Assembly: GCF_001908105.1 (NCBI RefSeq)
Contig: NZ_MKGQ01000007.1
Coordinates: forward strand, 62,001-126,000
Source of the DNA: Xenorhabdus eapokensis
Lineage (GTDB): Bacteria > Pseudomonadota > Gammaproteobacteria > Enterobacterales > Enterobacteriaceae
Reading direction: 5' to 3'
DNA: 64,000 nucleotides
This document shows positions 54,941 to 64,000 of this stretch, in pieces. The notes under the pieces were generated by a model. The model was not told the origin of the DNA. It searched no databases and worked only from the letters and a program-made list of their open reading frames with translations. The translations under genes were made by a program, and so were the position numbers. Within the stretch, counting starts at the first letter, position 1; each line of letters opens with the position of its first letter.

Positions 54941-55369
54941 TTAGCAGCGAGGGAAGATTTCATCATCACTGAAAAAGTAAGCAATTTCGCGACTGGCAGA
55001 TTCGGTAGAGTCTGAACCGTGAACCGCATTTTCAGTAAAGCTATCTGCGTAATCTGCTCGCAGAGTACCCGCTAATGCATTATCAGGATTAGTCGCACCC
55101 ATTAAATCGCGGTGACGTTGAACGGCATTTTCACCTTCCAGAACTTGTACCATAATTGGGCCAGAGGTCATGAACGCCACCAGACCATCAAAGAAAGGGC
55201 GGCCTTTGTGTTCAGCATAAAAACCTTCCGCTTGCTCGCGTGTCAAATGCAACATTTTGACCGCGATAATTTTAAACCCTGCACTTTCAAAGCGGGCATA
55301 AATAGAACCGATAACATCTTTCTTCACGGCATTGGGTTTAATAATGGAAAAAGTACGTTCAATTGTCAT
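54941..55369 (-). CDS. ndk: Nucleoside diphosphate kinase
   Basis: A 142-residue NDK (E. coli 143). The phosphohistidine lies in NAVHGSDS (about His117), and [16 protein letters not shown] at the start is conserved. It balances (d)NTP pools. It is flanked by its own terminator and a 326-base upstream gap that contains its promoter. Confidence 0.98.
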   Translation of the reverse strand: MTIERTFSIIKPNAVKKDVIGSIYARFESAGFKIIAVKMLHLTREQAEGFYAEHKGRPFFDGLVAFMTSGPIMVQVLEGENAVQRHRDLMGATNPDNALAGTLRADYADSFTENAVHGSDSTESASREIAYFFSDDEIFPRC

Positions 55370-55617
55370 TGCGTAACCTCTTTGGCACTTTCAGCGATGA
55401 TTCATTTTAATTTTTATGCCCCAAACAGAACTGAAGGGCAACTCTACCCTGTATCTGACAGGGACAAAAATAGGCGTTGATTATAGGAGGAGAGTTTCTG
55501 CTTGCCTACAAAAAACACAACATTTTATTAAAACTTTCTTAGCGAAAATATCATTTTTTAGCATAAATCACATTTTCGCTTTGTTATACACGATGAAAAT
55601 AACCATTTTATAAAATA
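55370..55617. other. ndk upstream region
   Basis: AT-rich and without a gene. On the minus strand it contains a small hairpin CCCTGT / ACAGGG (55447-55463) in what may be the ndk leader. I see no other repeats or recognisable sites. Confidence 0.4.
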
Positions 55618-55652
55618 ATGCCTGTTCAGGCGATTAAATCCCAAACAGGCAT
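55618..55652 (-). terminator. Terminator after the small secreted protein gene
   Basis: 9-bp stem ATGCCTGTT / AACAGGCAT lies 44 bases beyond the stop at 55696 on the minus strand, followed by ATTTTATAAAATGG. Confidence 0.7.
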
Positions 55653-55695
55653 ACTGACCAAGATCATTGAATTCGTGTTTTTCACTCAATGTCAA

Positions 55696-56019
55696 TTATA
55701 AAACCTGCTCTGTTACACACTGAATAAAAGGATTAACTTCTTCAGCCCTTTTCTTGCTTATATCCTGTTGACTTTCATCAGAGACTATAAATTTCCCTGT
55801 GAACTTTCCTTTAGGATCTTGGGTGGTTTTATCTGACGTACCAATAATACTGATAGTATATTTGTGTCCCGTCGGCAATAGGTCTGTACACTCTCTCAGC
55901 ACTCCCTGACGGGAAAGCTCCTGATCTGTTATTTTCTGGTTATCAGTTACTGATGTATCAGCAAGAACAGTTGGTATATAAAATACGCCTAGCAGCAAAA
56001 TATACGAAAAAACTTTCAT
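55696..56019 (-). CDS. Small secreted protein of unknown function
   Basis: A 107-residue protein with a clear Sec signal peptide (KVFSYILLLGVFYIPTVLA, cleavage before DTSV), giving an 87-residue mature periplasmic or secreted domain with two cysteines (RECTDLLP and FIQCVTEQ) that may form a disulfide. I do not recognise the family. It sits between sseB and ndk, where E. coli has no such gene. Confidence 0.75.
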   Translation of the reverse strand: MKVFSYILLLGVFYIPTVLADTSVTDNQKITDQELSRQGVLRECTDLLPTGHKYTISIIGTSDKTTQDPKGKFTGKFIVSDESQQDISKKRAEEVNPFIQCVTEQVL

Positions 56020-56071
56020 CTTTTTTCCTCACTGTTTACGTTGAATTAATAATAACCACGATTTATTTGTT

Positions 56072-56512
56072 CTAACCACCGTTGAATTGATTGACAACCG
56101 GAATGGTATTGCGCAACCAGCTACCCAATTTACGCTGATAAAAAGGTTGAGTATGCTGAATCAAGTAATGGCTAATTCCCCCTTCTTGTTCATCAAGCAG
56201 GCAAAAATCGACTGATTCATCTTCATCAAGATATTCGCAAGCCAGTTCACCGGCGGCTTGGATCAATAAATTAATCTCACTCTCTGTCAGTGCCATACTG
56301 AATTCCACGCCAATTAACAAATTGGGGGTTTTATCCACATTTTTATCATGAGCCATGACTAAAAAAGCCCGCCGAACAGGTTTATGCTGTTTGAATAAAT
56401 CAATCAGGGATTCAATAAGCTGAGTGGGTTGTTCTGCTGGTTGACTCAGTGTAATACGGCTTCCACTAGGAACCTTTATTTCGGTAGAGATAGACCCATT
56501 TGACAAACTCAT
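56072..56512 (-). CDS. sseB: SseB-like protein, C-terminal domain only
   Basis: A 146-residue protein matching the C-terminal half of E. coli SseB (258 residues): TQLIESLIDLFKQHKPVRRAFLV, PNLLIGVEF and ISHYLIQHTQPFYQRKLGSWLRN. The N-terminal SseB domain is absent, and no remnant is found upstream, where a hairpin separates it from pepB. GGAG lies before ATG 56512; the frame open to 56602 begins in non-coding text and is rejected. SseB is linked to serine sensitivity in E. coli; the function is unclear. Confidence 0.87.
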   Translation of the reverse strand: MSLSNGSISTEIKVPSGSRITLSQPAEQPTQLIESLIDLFKQHKPVRRAFLVMAHDKNVDKTPNLLIGVEFSMALTESEINLLIQAAGELACEYLDEDESVDFCLLDEQEGGISHYLIQHTQPFYQRKLGSWLRNTIPVVNQFNGG

Positions 56513-56613
56513 GAAGATCTCCGGAAAATTCTGTTTTAAATGAATTCTATTTAAATTAATGCTGTTATAAAGTGAAGTTAAGAATACGGAAAAATGCAAC
56601 AATAAATCTCGAC

Positions 56614-56639
56614 AATAGCTCCTAATAAAAGGAGCTATT
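56614..56639 (-). terminator. Hairpin after pepB
   Basis: Perfect 10-bp stem AATAGCTCCT / AGGAGCTATT with a 6-base loop, 28 bases after the pepB stop. The following minus-strand tract is only moderately T-rich. Confidence 0.7.
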
Positions 56640-56667
56640 CAGATAGATATTTTAATTTATTGGCCTG

Positions 56668-57963
56668 TTATTTTGCTTTTGTCAGCAATAAATTGGCAAT
56701 GGTACGTACGCCATATCCCGTTGCACCCGCAGCCCATTGTTCTACAGAGGATTTACGGTAAGTTGCTGAACAGTCAATATGCACCCAGCCTTTTTTGTAA
56801 TTTTCGACAAAATGCGACAAGAATGCTGCTGCGGTACTTGCTCCTGCCGAATGTGCCGGTGACGCAATGTTGTTCAGATCAGCAAAGTTGGATGGCAATT
56901 GACTACGATGGAATTCAGCTAACGGTAAGCGCCAGAACAATTCATTTTCATTATCAGCCGCCGCCAGTAAGTCAGATACCAGTTGATCATCAAAACTTAA
57001 TACTGAGTGATAATCATTTCCTACTGCGGTTTTCGCTGCGCCCGTCAAGGTAGCCGCATCAATAATAAGTTGCGTTTTTTCTGCACTGGCATCAATCAAA
57101 CCATCAGCCAAAACCAGACGCCCTTCCGCATCTGTATTCATTACTTCAACCGTTTTGCCGTTACGGTAATGAATGATATCGCCCAATTTAAAAGCATTAC
57201 CACTCACCATATTATCTGCGATGCTCAGGAACAGTTTGACACGATGTTTTAAACCACGGCTGATTGCCATAGCCAGTGCTCCCGTTAGTGTCGCAGAGCC
57301 GCCCATATCTGATTTCATCGAATCCATGAAATTAGAAGGTTTGAGGCTGTATCCACCGGAATCAAAGGTAATACCTTTACCAACCAGACAAGCAAAAACA
57401 GGCGCTTTTGCCTCTTTTGTTGGATTAAAATCTAATGCCAGGAACACAGGAGCACGGGAAGAGCCACGACCGACGGTATATACCCCTGCATATCCCTGTT
57501 CACGCAACTCATCCCCTTTGATGATGCGATAACTAACGGCATCACCCGCTACCCCGCGCAATAAATCAATAGCTCTCTGGGCAAGCTGTTCTGGTCCCAG
57601 ATCTTCTGCCGGAAGGTTGATGGTATCGCGCACCCAATCAATGAATTTGATCCGTCTTTCCAGCTCCTGTTTTTCCGCCGCAGGGAGTTGTGGCCATTCA
57701 ATTGTGCGCAATCCTTTAGGTGAACGAAAGCCCAACCAAAATGACCAACTTTTTTCCAGATCCCAGCCATCACCCACTAAAGCAATATTGCGAATTCCTT
57801 GCCCGTCAATTTTACGCCCGGCACGTTGAATGGCATCCAGCTTGCCATTGGCTTGCAAATGGATTGTGATCCCCTGCTCACTTGAGCTAATTAGTGCTTT
57901 TTCACCCCAGCAAGCGTTAGCTGGCTCATAAGACAGTGTTATGGGCATGATTTGTTTTGTCAT
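56668..57963 (-). CDS. pepB: Peptidase B (M17 leucyl aminopeptidase)
   Basis: A 431-residue cytosolic aminopeptidase (E. coli 427). Metal and substrate residues lie in [16 protein letters not shown] and the family signature [14 protein letters not shown]. It removes N-terminal residues from peptides and helps degrade cysteinylglycine. It is downstream of iscX, in the usual iscX-pepB-sseB order. Confidence 0.97.
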   Translation of the reverse strand: MTKQIMPITLSYEPANACWGEKALISSSEQGITIHLQANGKLDAIQRAGRKIDGQGIRNIALVGDGWDLEKSWSFWLGFRSPKGLRTIEWPQLPAAEKQELERRIKFIDWVRDTINLPAEDLGPEQLAQRAIDLLRGVAGDAVSYRIIKGDELREQGYAGVYTVGRGSSRAPVFLALDFNPTKEAKAPVFACLVGKGITFDSGGYSLKPSNFMDSMKSDMGGSATLTGALAMAISRGLKHRVKLFLSIADNMVSGNAFKLGDIIHYRNGKTVEVMNTDAEGRLVLADGLIDASAEKTQLIIDAATLTGAAKTAVGNDYHSVLSFDDQLVSDLLAAADNENELFWRLPLAEFHRSQLPSNFADLNNIASPAHSAGASTAAAFLSHFVENYKKGWVHIDCSATYRKSSVEQWAAGATGYGVRTIANLLLTKAK

Positions 57964-58133
57964 TTTTTCTCACTTCTTATCTTATTTGTTCACTGTTTCA
58001 CAGTGAGGGATTATAAAAAAACTGGCGATTGCCAGTTTTCCACTAAATGCAGACTATGCCAAGCTATTGAGCAAGAATCGGTGAGATTGCATATTATTTT
58101 TTGCTCTGGTTTTTGTCTTGGGCAAGTTGTCCA

Positions 58134-58328
58134 CTATTCATATTCATCCAGCCACACCAGTAGAATAGCTTCCAATATTTTTTCGTTGGATTTCTGTGGA
58201 TCGTCATCAAAACCATCCAGCTCACAAATCCATTCATGCATGTCGGTGAAACGCACTGTTTTTGGGTCTATATCAGGAAATTTATCATACAGTGCTTCGC
58301 CAATATCACGACTGTCAGACCATTTCAC
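58134..58328 (-). CDS. iscX: IscX, Fe-S assembly regulator
   Basis: A 64-residue acidic protein (E. coli 66) with the conserved [21 protein letters not shown] and C-terminal LVWLDEYE. It binds iron and IscS and modulates cluster assembly. It lies 14 bases after fdx as the last gene of the isc operon. Confidence 0.97.
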   Translation of the reverse strand: MKWSDSRDIGEALYDKFPDIDPKTVRFTDMHEWICELDGFDDDPQKSNEKILEAILLVWLDEYE

Positions 58329-58342
58329 TTTCTGCTCTCCTG

Positions 58343-58678
58343 TCAGTGTTCGCGTGCATGGTTAATGGTGTATTTGGGGATTTCAACGACTAAATCCTCA
58401 TCGGTAACTTTGGCCTGACAGCTCAATCGGCTTTCAGGCTCCAATCCCCATGCTTTATCCAACATGTCATCTTCTAGTTCAGAGCTTTCTTCCAGTGAGT
58501 CAAAGCCTTCCCTGACAATACAGTGACAAGTCGTACACGCACAGGATTTTTCACAGGCATGTTCAATTTCAATACCATTACGTAATGCAACATCCAGAAT
58601 GGATTCACCTTCCTTCGCTTCCAATACTGCCCCTTCAGGACAAAGTTCGTTATGAGGTAAAAATACAATTTTAGGCAT
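58343..58678 (-). CDS. fdx: [2Fe-2S] ferredoxin of the isc operon
   Basis: A 111-residue ferredoxin, the same length as E. coli. Cluster cysteines follow the pattern [12 protein letters not shown] plus a later Cys in RLSCQAKV. It supplies electrons for cluster assembly on IscU. It starts two bases after the hscA stop. Confidence 0.98.
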   Translation of the reverse strand: MPKIVFLPHNELCPEGAVLEAKEGESILDVALRNGIEIEHACEKSCACTTCHCIVREGFDSLEESSELEDDMLDKAWGLEPESRLSCQAKVTDEDLVVEIPKYTINHAREH

Positions 58679-58680
58679 AA

Positions 58681-60528
58681 TTAAATCTCATCCACAGAAT
58701 GACCCGCCAAAGCCCGGCGGATTGATGTGTCCATACGGCGCGCTGCAAATTCCTGCGTTTGCTTGTCCAATTGTTTTATTGCACTTTCAATCGCATCGGG
58801 GGAGGTTCCCTGAGCGCTTTCAATTAATACTTGTGCAGCGGCGTCAATCGCAGACTGCTCTTCTTGACTCAGTAAATCCGCATCTTTTTCCAATGCACTG
58901 GTTAAACTTTCCAGCATTCGAGCTGCTTCTACTTTTTGTTCAGCTAATTTGCGTGCCTGCACATCTTCCTGTGCATTAGACATGGAGTCTTTGAGCATAT
59001 GGGCAATTTCTTCATCCGACAAACCATAGGAAGGTTTCACCTGAATAGAAGCTTCAACACCCGTGGATTTTTCTAATGCACTGACGCTCAACAGACCATC
59101 AGCATCAACCTGAAAGGTCACACGAATGTGTGCACCACCAGCCGGTAATGGCGGAAGACCACGCAGTGTGAAACGCGCCAGTGAACGGCAATCATTGACC
59201 AGTTCTCTCTCGCCTTGCACCACATGCAGGCTCATCGCACTTTGCCCATCTTTAAAAGTGGTAAATTCTTGCGCTTTGGCAACAGGGATAGTGGTATTAC
59301 GTGGAATGACTTTTTCAACCAGTCCGCCCATTGTTTCCAAACCAAGTGACAGCGGGATAACATCGAGTAACAGCATGTCGCTGTCTGGTTTGTTCCCCAC
59401 CAGAATATCGGCCTGAATTGCAGCACCAACAGCGACCACTTTATCTGGATCTATAGAAGTTAATGGTTCGCGGTCAAAGAACTCGCCCACCATGCTACGT
59501 ACCAATGGCACTCGCGTTGAACCACCAACCATGACAACTTGCAAAATCTCGTCAATCGTCACACCGGCATCTTTCAGCGCCCGACGGCAGGAGAGTAAGG
59601 TGCGTTTGACCAAAGAGGAAATTAATTCGTTAAATTCGGTACGGGTAATACTACCTTGCCAGTTAGCAATATCGATTTCCGCCCTATCCGCCCCACTCAA
59701 AGCAATTTTGGTTTGGGTAGCGACATCCAGCAATTGACGCTGTAATCCGTGGTCGTTATCGCTGATCCCAGCCTGTTCACGTATCCAATTTGCTAACAGT
59801 GAATCAAAATCGTCACCACCAAGGGCAGTATCTCCCCCCGTTGCCAGCACTTCAAACACCCCTCGGCTAAGGCGAAGAATAGAGACATCAAATGTTCCGC
59901 CACCCAGATCGTAAACGGCAATCACACCTTCTTGACCGGAATCAAGACCGTAGGCAATGGCTGCCGCAGTGGGTTCATTCAAGAGGCGAAGAACGTGCAA
60001 ACCCGCTAACCGAGCAGCATCTTTAGTGCCCTGACGTTGAGCATCATCGAAATAAGCAGGAACTGTGATCACAACACCATCAAGTTTACCATCCAAGGTT
60101 TCTTCTGCCCGTTGCGCCAACGATTTCAATATCTCAGAAGAAACCTGAATAGGATCGACTAGCCCCGCCAAGGTATTGATCAATGGCAAACCATTTGCGC
60201 TGGCCTGAAACAGGTATGGCAGGTTGGGATAACGCTGTTGAACATCAGCTAAAGAGCGTCCCAGCAGCCGTTTAACTGAACTGATTGTATTGGCAGGATC
60301 AGAGGCAGCCTGTTGACGCGCTTGCCAACCAACGAGAATCTCTTCTTTGCGGTACTGTACAACAGAAGGAAGTAAATGGCGGTTATCACTGTCTGCCAAT
60401 GTTTCCGCCTGACCGCTACGGACGGTCGCAACCAGAGAGTGAGTTGTGCCAAGATCAATTCCCGCAGCCAGTCGGCGCTGGTGCGGTGCAGCAGATAAAC
60501 CCGGTTCGCTGATTTGTAATAAAGCCAT
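58681..60528 (-). CDS. hscA: Hsp70-class chaperone HscA
   Basis: A 615-residue specialised Hsp70 (E. coli 616). The ATPase domain has [12 protein letters not shown] and [14 protein letters not shown]; the substrate domain begins at about 390 and binds the LPPVK motif of IscU (LELPPVKIHC in the iscU gene of this operon). It works with HscB to release clusters. Confidence 0.98.
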   Translation of the reverse strand: MALLQISEPGLSAAPHQRRLAAGIDLGTTHSLVATVRSGQAETLADSDNRHLLPSVVQYRKEEILVGWQARQQAASDPANTISSVKRLLGRSLADVQQRYPNLPYLFQASANGLPLINTLAGLVDPIQVSSEILKSLAQRAEETLDGKLDGVVITVPAYFDDAQRQGTKDAARLAGLHVLRLLNEPTAAAIAYGLDSGQEGVIAVYDLGGGTFDVSILRLSRGVFEVLATGGDTALGGDDFDSLLANWIREQAGISDNDHGLQRQLLDVATQTKIALSGADRAEIDIANWQGSITRTEFNELISSLVKRTLLSCRRALKDAGVTIDEILQVVMVGGSTRVPLVRSMVGEFFDREPLTSIDPDKVVAVGAAIQADILVGNKPDSDMLLLDVIPLSLGLETMGGLVEKVIPRNTTIPVAKAQEFTTFKDGQSAMSLHVVQGERELVNDCRSLARFTLRGLPPLPAGGAHIRVTFQVDADGLLSVSALEKSTGVEASIQVKPSYGLSDEEIAHMLKDSMSNAQEDVQARKLAEQKVEAARMLESLTSALEKDADLLSQEEQSAIDAAAQVLIESAQGTSPDAIESAIKQLDKQTQEFAARRMDTSIRRALAGHSVDEI

Positions 60529-60540
60529 ATGTGCCCCTAT

Positions 60541-60630
60541 AAATCTATATCAGCATAAATCTATGTCAGCCGAAATTTATTCAGCCAAAAATCATTCTAA
60601 ACAATACGATTCAGCTAAAAGTCAGTCAAA
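60541..60630. repeat. Imperfect short tandem repeats between hscB and hscA
   Basis: The 108-base hscB-hscA gap contains near copies of a 16-base unit (AAATCTATATCAGCAT, AAATCTATGTCAGCCG, AAATTTATTCAGCC) that then decay into ATTCAGCTAAAAGTCAGT and similar. In E. coli this gap is much shorter. Replication slippage is the likely origin; no function is evident. Confidence 0.55.
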
Positions 60631-60636
60631 AGTCCG

Positions 60637-61158
60637 CTAAAAATCATCCAACAACCGCTCTTCCAGTTGTTCAACCTGTTGGTGCAATTTATCCAGAAAG
60701 CGTAACTTACGGACTGTATCGGCTGCAATTGACCATTCGGCAGCATTGAGTTGTTGTTCCATCTGCTCACTGCGGGTTTTAATCATTTTATTCAGGCGAG
60801 ATGAAAAATCGTTCAATGCTGTTTCTGAATCTACACGATGCTCAATGGCATCAAGCTCTTCACGCAATTCCAACTGCTGCATCAAAAAAGCCGTATCCTG
60901 CATCGTGTGCTGTTCATTGGATAGATCAAATCCTTGCTGAGACAGCATGTATTCTGCGCGTTTCAGGGGGTGTTTTAGCGTCTGATAACCATCATTGATG
61001 GTCGCAGCTTGTTGGAGTGCCAGCGTTTTTTCGCGTTCTGGCTGGTTGGCAAAACGATCAGGATGAAACTGGCGTTGTAATTCCTGATAACGGGTTACCA
61101 ACTGTTCGCGATCAATCGCATAACGTGCAGGCAGCCCAAATAAAGTAAAGTAGTCCAT
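60637..61158 (-). CDS. hscB: J-domain co-chaperone HscB
   Basis: A 173-residue co-chaperone (E. coli 171). The N-terminal J-domain has the HPD motif in FHPDRFA; the C-terminal three-helix bundle binds IscU. It stimulates HscA ATPase. It lies 42 bases after iscA. Confidence 0.98.
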   Translation of the reverse strand: MDYFTLFGLPARYAIDREQLVTRYQELQRQFHPDRFANQPEREKTLALQQAATINDGYQTLKHPLKRAEYMLSQQGFDLSNEQHTMQDTAFLMQQLELREELDAIEHRVDSETALNDFSSRLNKMIKTRSEQMEQQLNAAEWSIAADTVRKLRFLDKLHQQVEQLEERLLDDF

Positions 61159-61200
61159 AAGTTACTCTTAGTTTCGCAAAATGCGGGTCAAAAAATAGGG

Positions 61201-61524
61201 TTAAACGTGGAAACTTTCTCCACAACCGCATTCGCTGGAAACATTAGGGTTGTTGAATTTAAAGCCTTCATTCAGGCCTTCTTTAACGAAATCCAACTCA
61301 GTACCATCAAGATAAATGATGCTTTTACCGTCAACGATGACTTTCACGCCCTTATCTTCAAAAACCTGATCTTCTTCATTTATTGTATCAGCAAATTCAA
61401 GCACATATGCCATACCAGAGCAGCCGGATGTTCTCACTGCCAAGCGCAATCCGACACCTTTTCCTCGATTGGTAAGAAAAGCCGAAATACGTTGGGCTGC
61501 ACTTTCCGTCAGGGAAATTGACAT
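61201..61524 (-). CDS. iscA: A-type Fe-S carrier IscA
   Basis: A 107-residue A-type carrier, the same length as E. coli. Three conserved cysteines lie in TSGCSGMAY and ECGCGESF. The frame extends to 61575, but ATG 61524 ([13 protein letters not shown]) is the family start. It may deliver iron or [4Fe-4S] clusters. Confidence 0.98.
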   Translation of the reverse strand: MSISLTESAAQRISAFLTNRGKGVGLRLAVRTSGCSGMAYVLEFADTINEEDQVFEDKGVKVIVDGKSIIYLDGTELDFVKEGLNEGFKFNNPNVSSECGCGESFHV

Positions 61525-61602
61525 ACAACACCTCACTTTAAAACCAGTAAAGGTGGATATTGCAGCAATATCCACCAGAATTATTTTCTTTTTGTAAAAA
61601 AG

Positions 61603-61989
61603 TTATTTGGCCTGGCGCTTGCTCTTGTAATCAGCAATAGCCGCTTTGATAGCATCTTCTGCCAAAATAGAACAATGGATTTTCACGGGTGGCAGTTCTA
61701 ACTCTTCAGCAATCTGAGTGTTTTTAATTGCCTCAGCCTGTTCCAACGATTTGCCTTTCATCCACTCTGTTACCAAAGAACTGGATGCAATTGCCGAGCC
61801 GCAGCCATAAGTTTTGAAACGTGCGTCTTCAATGATACCTTCATCGTTGACTTTGATTTGCAGTCGCATGACGTCACCACAAGCTGGTGCTCCTACCATG
61901 CCACTCCCTACTGTCGGATCTTCGTTATCGAATGAACCAACATTACGTGGGTTTTCATAGTGATCAATTACTTTGTCGCTGTAAGCCAT
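61603..61989 (-). CDS. iscU: Fe-S scaffold protein IscU
   Basis: A 128-residue scaffold, the same length as E. coli. Cluster cysteines are in GAPACGDVM, TYGCGSAIA and KIHCSILA; the HscA-binding LPPVK is present. It receives sulfur from IscS, whose gene lies 24 bases upstream. Confidence 0.99.
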   Translation of the reverse strand: MAYSDKVIDHYENPRNVGSFDNEDPTVGSGMVGAPACGDVMRLQIKVNDEGIIEDARFKTYGCGSAIASSSLVTEWMKGKSLEQAEAIKNTQIAEELELPPVKIHCSILAEDAIKAAIADYKSKRQAK

Positions 61990-62013
61990 GTCGTTACTCC
62001 TGAAAACGTCTGA

Positions 62014-63228
62014 TTAATGATGAGACCATTCGATGGTGCTAATATCCACACCCTGCTTGAACATTTCCCACAATGGAGAAAGATCACGCAAGTGACCAAT
62101 CGCGTTGTGAATCAACTTGATTGCATAGTCTATTTCTTCTTCTGTGGTAAAACGTCCCAAAGAGAAACGAATAGAACTGTGCGCCAGTTCATCATTCATG
62201 CCCAGCGCGCGCAGGACATAAGAAGGCTCCAGACTCGCAGAAGTACATGCCGAGCCAGAAGATACGGCTAGATCTTTCAATGACATCATCAATGACTCAC
62301 CTTCAACATAGTTGAAGCTGACATTCAGAATGTGTGGCGCTCCCTGTTCCAAATCACCATTCAGGTAAACTTCTTCAATATCTTTGATACCGTTCCACAA
62401 ACGCAGACGCAAACCACGCAGGCGCTCTGCCTCTGATTTCAGCTCTTCTTTTGCTATACGGTAGGCTTCACCCATGCCAACAATCTGGTGAACAGGCAAT
62501 GTACCTGAACGCATACCGCGTTCATGACCGCCGCCATGCTGTTGTGCTTCAATACGCACGCGAGGCTTACGACGAACATACAACGCGCCAATTCCCATCG
62601 GGCCATAAAGTTTATGGGCAGAAAAGGACATTAGATCAACTTTTAGCTGACTGAGGTCGATAGGTAATTTACCCACACTTTGGGTGGCATCAACATGGAA
62701 AATAATGCCACGGCTGCGGCATAATTCACCAATGGTCATAATATCCTGAACAATACCAATTTCGTTGTTAACATGCATGATGGAAACCAGAATGGTGTCT
62801 TCACGCAGGGTAGCTTCCAACTCTTTCAGATCAATCAGGCCATTGCTCATTGGCGCCAGATAAGTGATCTCAAAGCCTTCGCGCTCCAACTGGCGGCAAG
62901 TATCTAAAACCGCTTTATGTTCAGTTTTGCTGGTGATAATGTGCTTGCCTTTCTTCTGATAAAATTTTGCAGCACCTTTAATAGCCAGGTTATCTGATTC
63001 TGTCGCACCTGAAGTGAACACGATTTCACGCGGGTCCGCGCCAATTAAGTCAGCAATTTGATTGCGCGCGATATCAACCGCTTCTTCAGCCTGCCAGCCA
63101 AAACGGTGTGAACGGGAAGCTGGGTTACCGAAGACTCCGTCAATAGTCAAATAGTTCATCATCTTTTCAGCAACACGCGGATCGACCGGTGTTGTTGCTG
63201 AATAGTCCAAATAAATGGGTAATTTCAT
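62014..63228 (-). CDS. iscS: Cysteine desulfurase IscS
   Basis: A 404-residue PLP enzyme, the same length as E. coli. The PLP lysine is in [10 protein letters not shown] (about Lys206), and the persulfide cysteine in SGSACTSAS (about Cys328). It supplies sulfur for Fe-S clusters, thiolated tRNAs and other cofactors. It is the second gene of the isc operon. Confidence 0.99.
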   Translation of the reverse strand: MKLPIYLDYSATTPVDPRVAEKMMNYLTIDGVFGNPASRSHRFGWQAEEAVDIARNQIADLIGADPREIVFTSGATESDNLAIKGAAKFYQKKGKHIITSKTEHKAVLDTCRQLEREGFEITYLAPMSNGLIDLKELEATLREDTILVSIMHVNNEIGIVQDIMTIGELCRSRGIIFHVDATQSVGKLPIDLSQLKVDLMSFSAHKLYGPMGIGALYVRRKPRVRIEAQQHGGGHERGMRSGTLPVHQIVGMGEAYRIAKEELKSEAERLRGLRLRLWNGIKDIEEVYLNGDLEQGAPHILNVSFNYVEGESLMMSLKDLAVSSGSACTSASLEPSYVLRALGMNDELAHSSIRFSLGRFTTEEEIDYAIKLIHNAIGHLRDLSPLWEMFKQGVDISTIEWSHH

Positions 63229-63290
63229 TGCTCACATGCTCCGTAAGACACTTTTAATACTTTCATTGCCACACAAGTATTTGCCGCAAG

Positions 63291-63791
63291 TTACGCACGC
63301 AGATTAACGTTAATCGTCTCTTGAAGTCTGCCGTTAGGGCCAGGGGTACGGCGCTTATCGCTATCTTGCCGATCAGCAACATCCAATACTTCTTGGTTAT
63401 TTACTAATTCTTCTAAACTGATGCTACTCAGGAAGCTCGTAATGCGATCACTCAGGTCACGCCATAAGGTATGGGTCAAACACCGATCGCCGCCTTGACA
63501 ACCTTCTCGCCCTTGACAACGAGTGGCATCAACGGATTCATCAACAGCGGAAATCACTTCGGCAACGAAAATTTTACCGGCATCTCTGCCCAATAAATAA
63601 CCGCCACCTGGACCACGGACGCTAGAAACCAGACCATTTTTACGCAGGCGGGAAAACAACTGTTCAAGATAGGAAAGGGAAATTCCCTGACGTTCAGAAA
63701 TATCGGCTAACGGCACCGGTCCTTCTTGTGAATGCAACGCCACATCTAACATGGCTGTTACCGCATAACGTCCTTTTGATGTCAGTCTCAT
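63291..63791 (-). CDS. iscR: Fe-S-sensing regulator IscR
   Basis: A 166-residue Rrf2-family regulator (E. coli 162). The winged helix occupies the first 80 residues, followed by cluster cysteines in [14 protein letters not shown] and a final ligand His in LTHTLW. With a [2Fe-2S] cluster it represses its own operon. ATG 63791 ([14 protein letters not shown]) is the family start; the frame open to 63851 overlaps the operator and is rejected. Confidence 0.98.
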   Translation of the reverse strand: MRLTSKGRYAVTAMLDVALHSQEGPVPLADISERQGISLSYLEQLFSRLRKNGLVSSVRGPGGGYLLGRDAGKIFVAEVISAVDESVDATRCQGREGCQGGDRCLTHTLWRDLSDRITSFLSSISLEELVNNQEVLDVADRQDSDKRRTPGPNGRLQETINVNLRA

Positions 63792-63830
63792 AACAAAAAC
63801 TCCATGGTGAAATATGGGTGAAATTGTGGC

Positions 63831-63880
63831 ATTCCTGAGTATTTTAGTCAACTATTTAACCGAGTAATTTACTCAACTAT
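63831..63880 (-). promoter_or_regulatory. Two adjacent IscR type-1 binding sites in the isc promoter
   Basis: Two abutting 25-bp elements read on the minus strand. The gene-proximal one (63831-63855) matches the E. coli type-1 consensus ATASYYGACTRWWWYAGTCRRSTAT at about 23 of 25 positions; the distal one (63856-63880) at about 21. They lie 40-90 bases before the iscR start and overlap the likely promoter, so holo-IscR should repress the operon. The remaining bases to the window edge (63,881-64,000) show no gene. Confidence 0.85.
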
Positions 63881-64000
63881 TATTTGACTGCCTGTCACTT
63901 TTTCCACCTGCCTATCCCGTGGTTTTCCTAACTGCTTTCCGCTATTTTCCAGCGACCAATTCCTGTTACTTCCTGCTACAGTTTTAACTATGGATTTTCC

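Overview
The window holds most of a P2-like (Peduovirus-type) prophage (about 1-28,000) followed by a conserved block of enterobacterial core genes (28,319-64,000). The core genes are arranged as in Escherichia coli (zipA-cysZ-cysK-ptsHI-crr; cysM/cysPTWA; hemF; der-bamB-yfgM-hisS-ispG-rodZ-pilW-rlmN-ndk; sseB-pepB; isc operon). They are AT-richer than E. coli, and two tandem protealysin-like M4 metalloproteases sit beside hemF. Together with a P2-like prophage this suggests the insect-pathogenic Morganellaceae (Xenorhabdus or Photorhabdus). The genus is an inference.

Prophage layout: the left end of the window is the replication side (TraR/DksA zinc finger, Dam methylase, rolling-circle initiator gpA). 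Next comes an AT-rich accessory pair (an unknown 200-aa protein and an HTH-ImmA/IrrE zinc peptidase) in the position where P2 carries tin/old. A GC-rich stretch resembling P2 cos follows. Then come head genes Q, P (leftward) and O, N, M, L (rightward), X, a lysis cassette (holin, endolysin, small two-TM protein, Rz with nested Rz1), R, S, baseplate V, W, J, I, tail fibre H and its chaperone G, sheath FI, tube FII, E/E' (with a -1 slippery site), tape measure T, U, D and the activator Ogr. Three TGT-N12-ACA dyads, the expected Ogr target, precede O/P, V and FI. Integrase, repressor and Cox would lie left of the window and are not seen. An AT-rich zinc-ribbon/membrane gene lies between ogr and the host zipA gene. 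The prophage-host junction must fall at about 28.0-28.3 kb, probably separating zipA from its usual neighbour ligA.

The clearest unusual structure is an invertible tail-fibre segment (about 18,275-20,199). Two Gin/Cin-type crossover sites in inverted orientation flank the variable C-terminus of H, the chaperone gene, and a silent alternative C-terminus on the minus strand. Inversion would fuse the alternative end in frame (both sites read Asn-Leu-Gly-Leu). No invertase gene lies in the window, and the silent cassette has no chaperone of its own.

Host part: zipA (division) is divergent from cysZ-cysK (sulfate uptake, cysteine synthesis). The ptsH-ptsI-crr operon of the sugar phosphotransferase system follows, convergent with cysM and the cysPTWA sulfate/thiosulfate transporter. 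Next are yfeY, ypeA and hemF, then two complete protealysin-like proteases and an orphan propeptide-only gene. A long leftward block then runs through outer-membrane assembly (bamB), tRNA and isoprenoid functions (hisS, ispG), cell shape (rodZ), rRNA methylation (rlmN), ndk, a short SseB, PepB and the iron-sulfur cluster operon iscRSUA-hscBA-fdx-iscX. Two adjacent IscR type-1 sites lie before iscR. SseB lacks its N-terminal half and PilW is short.
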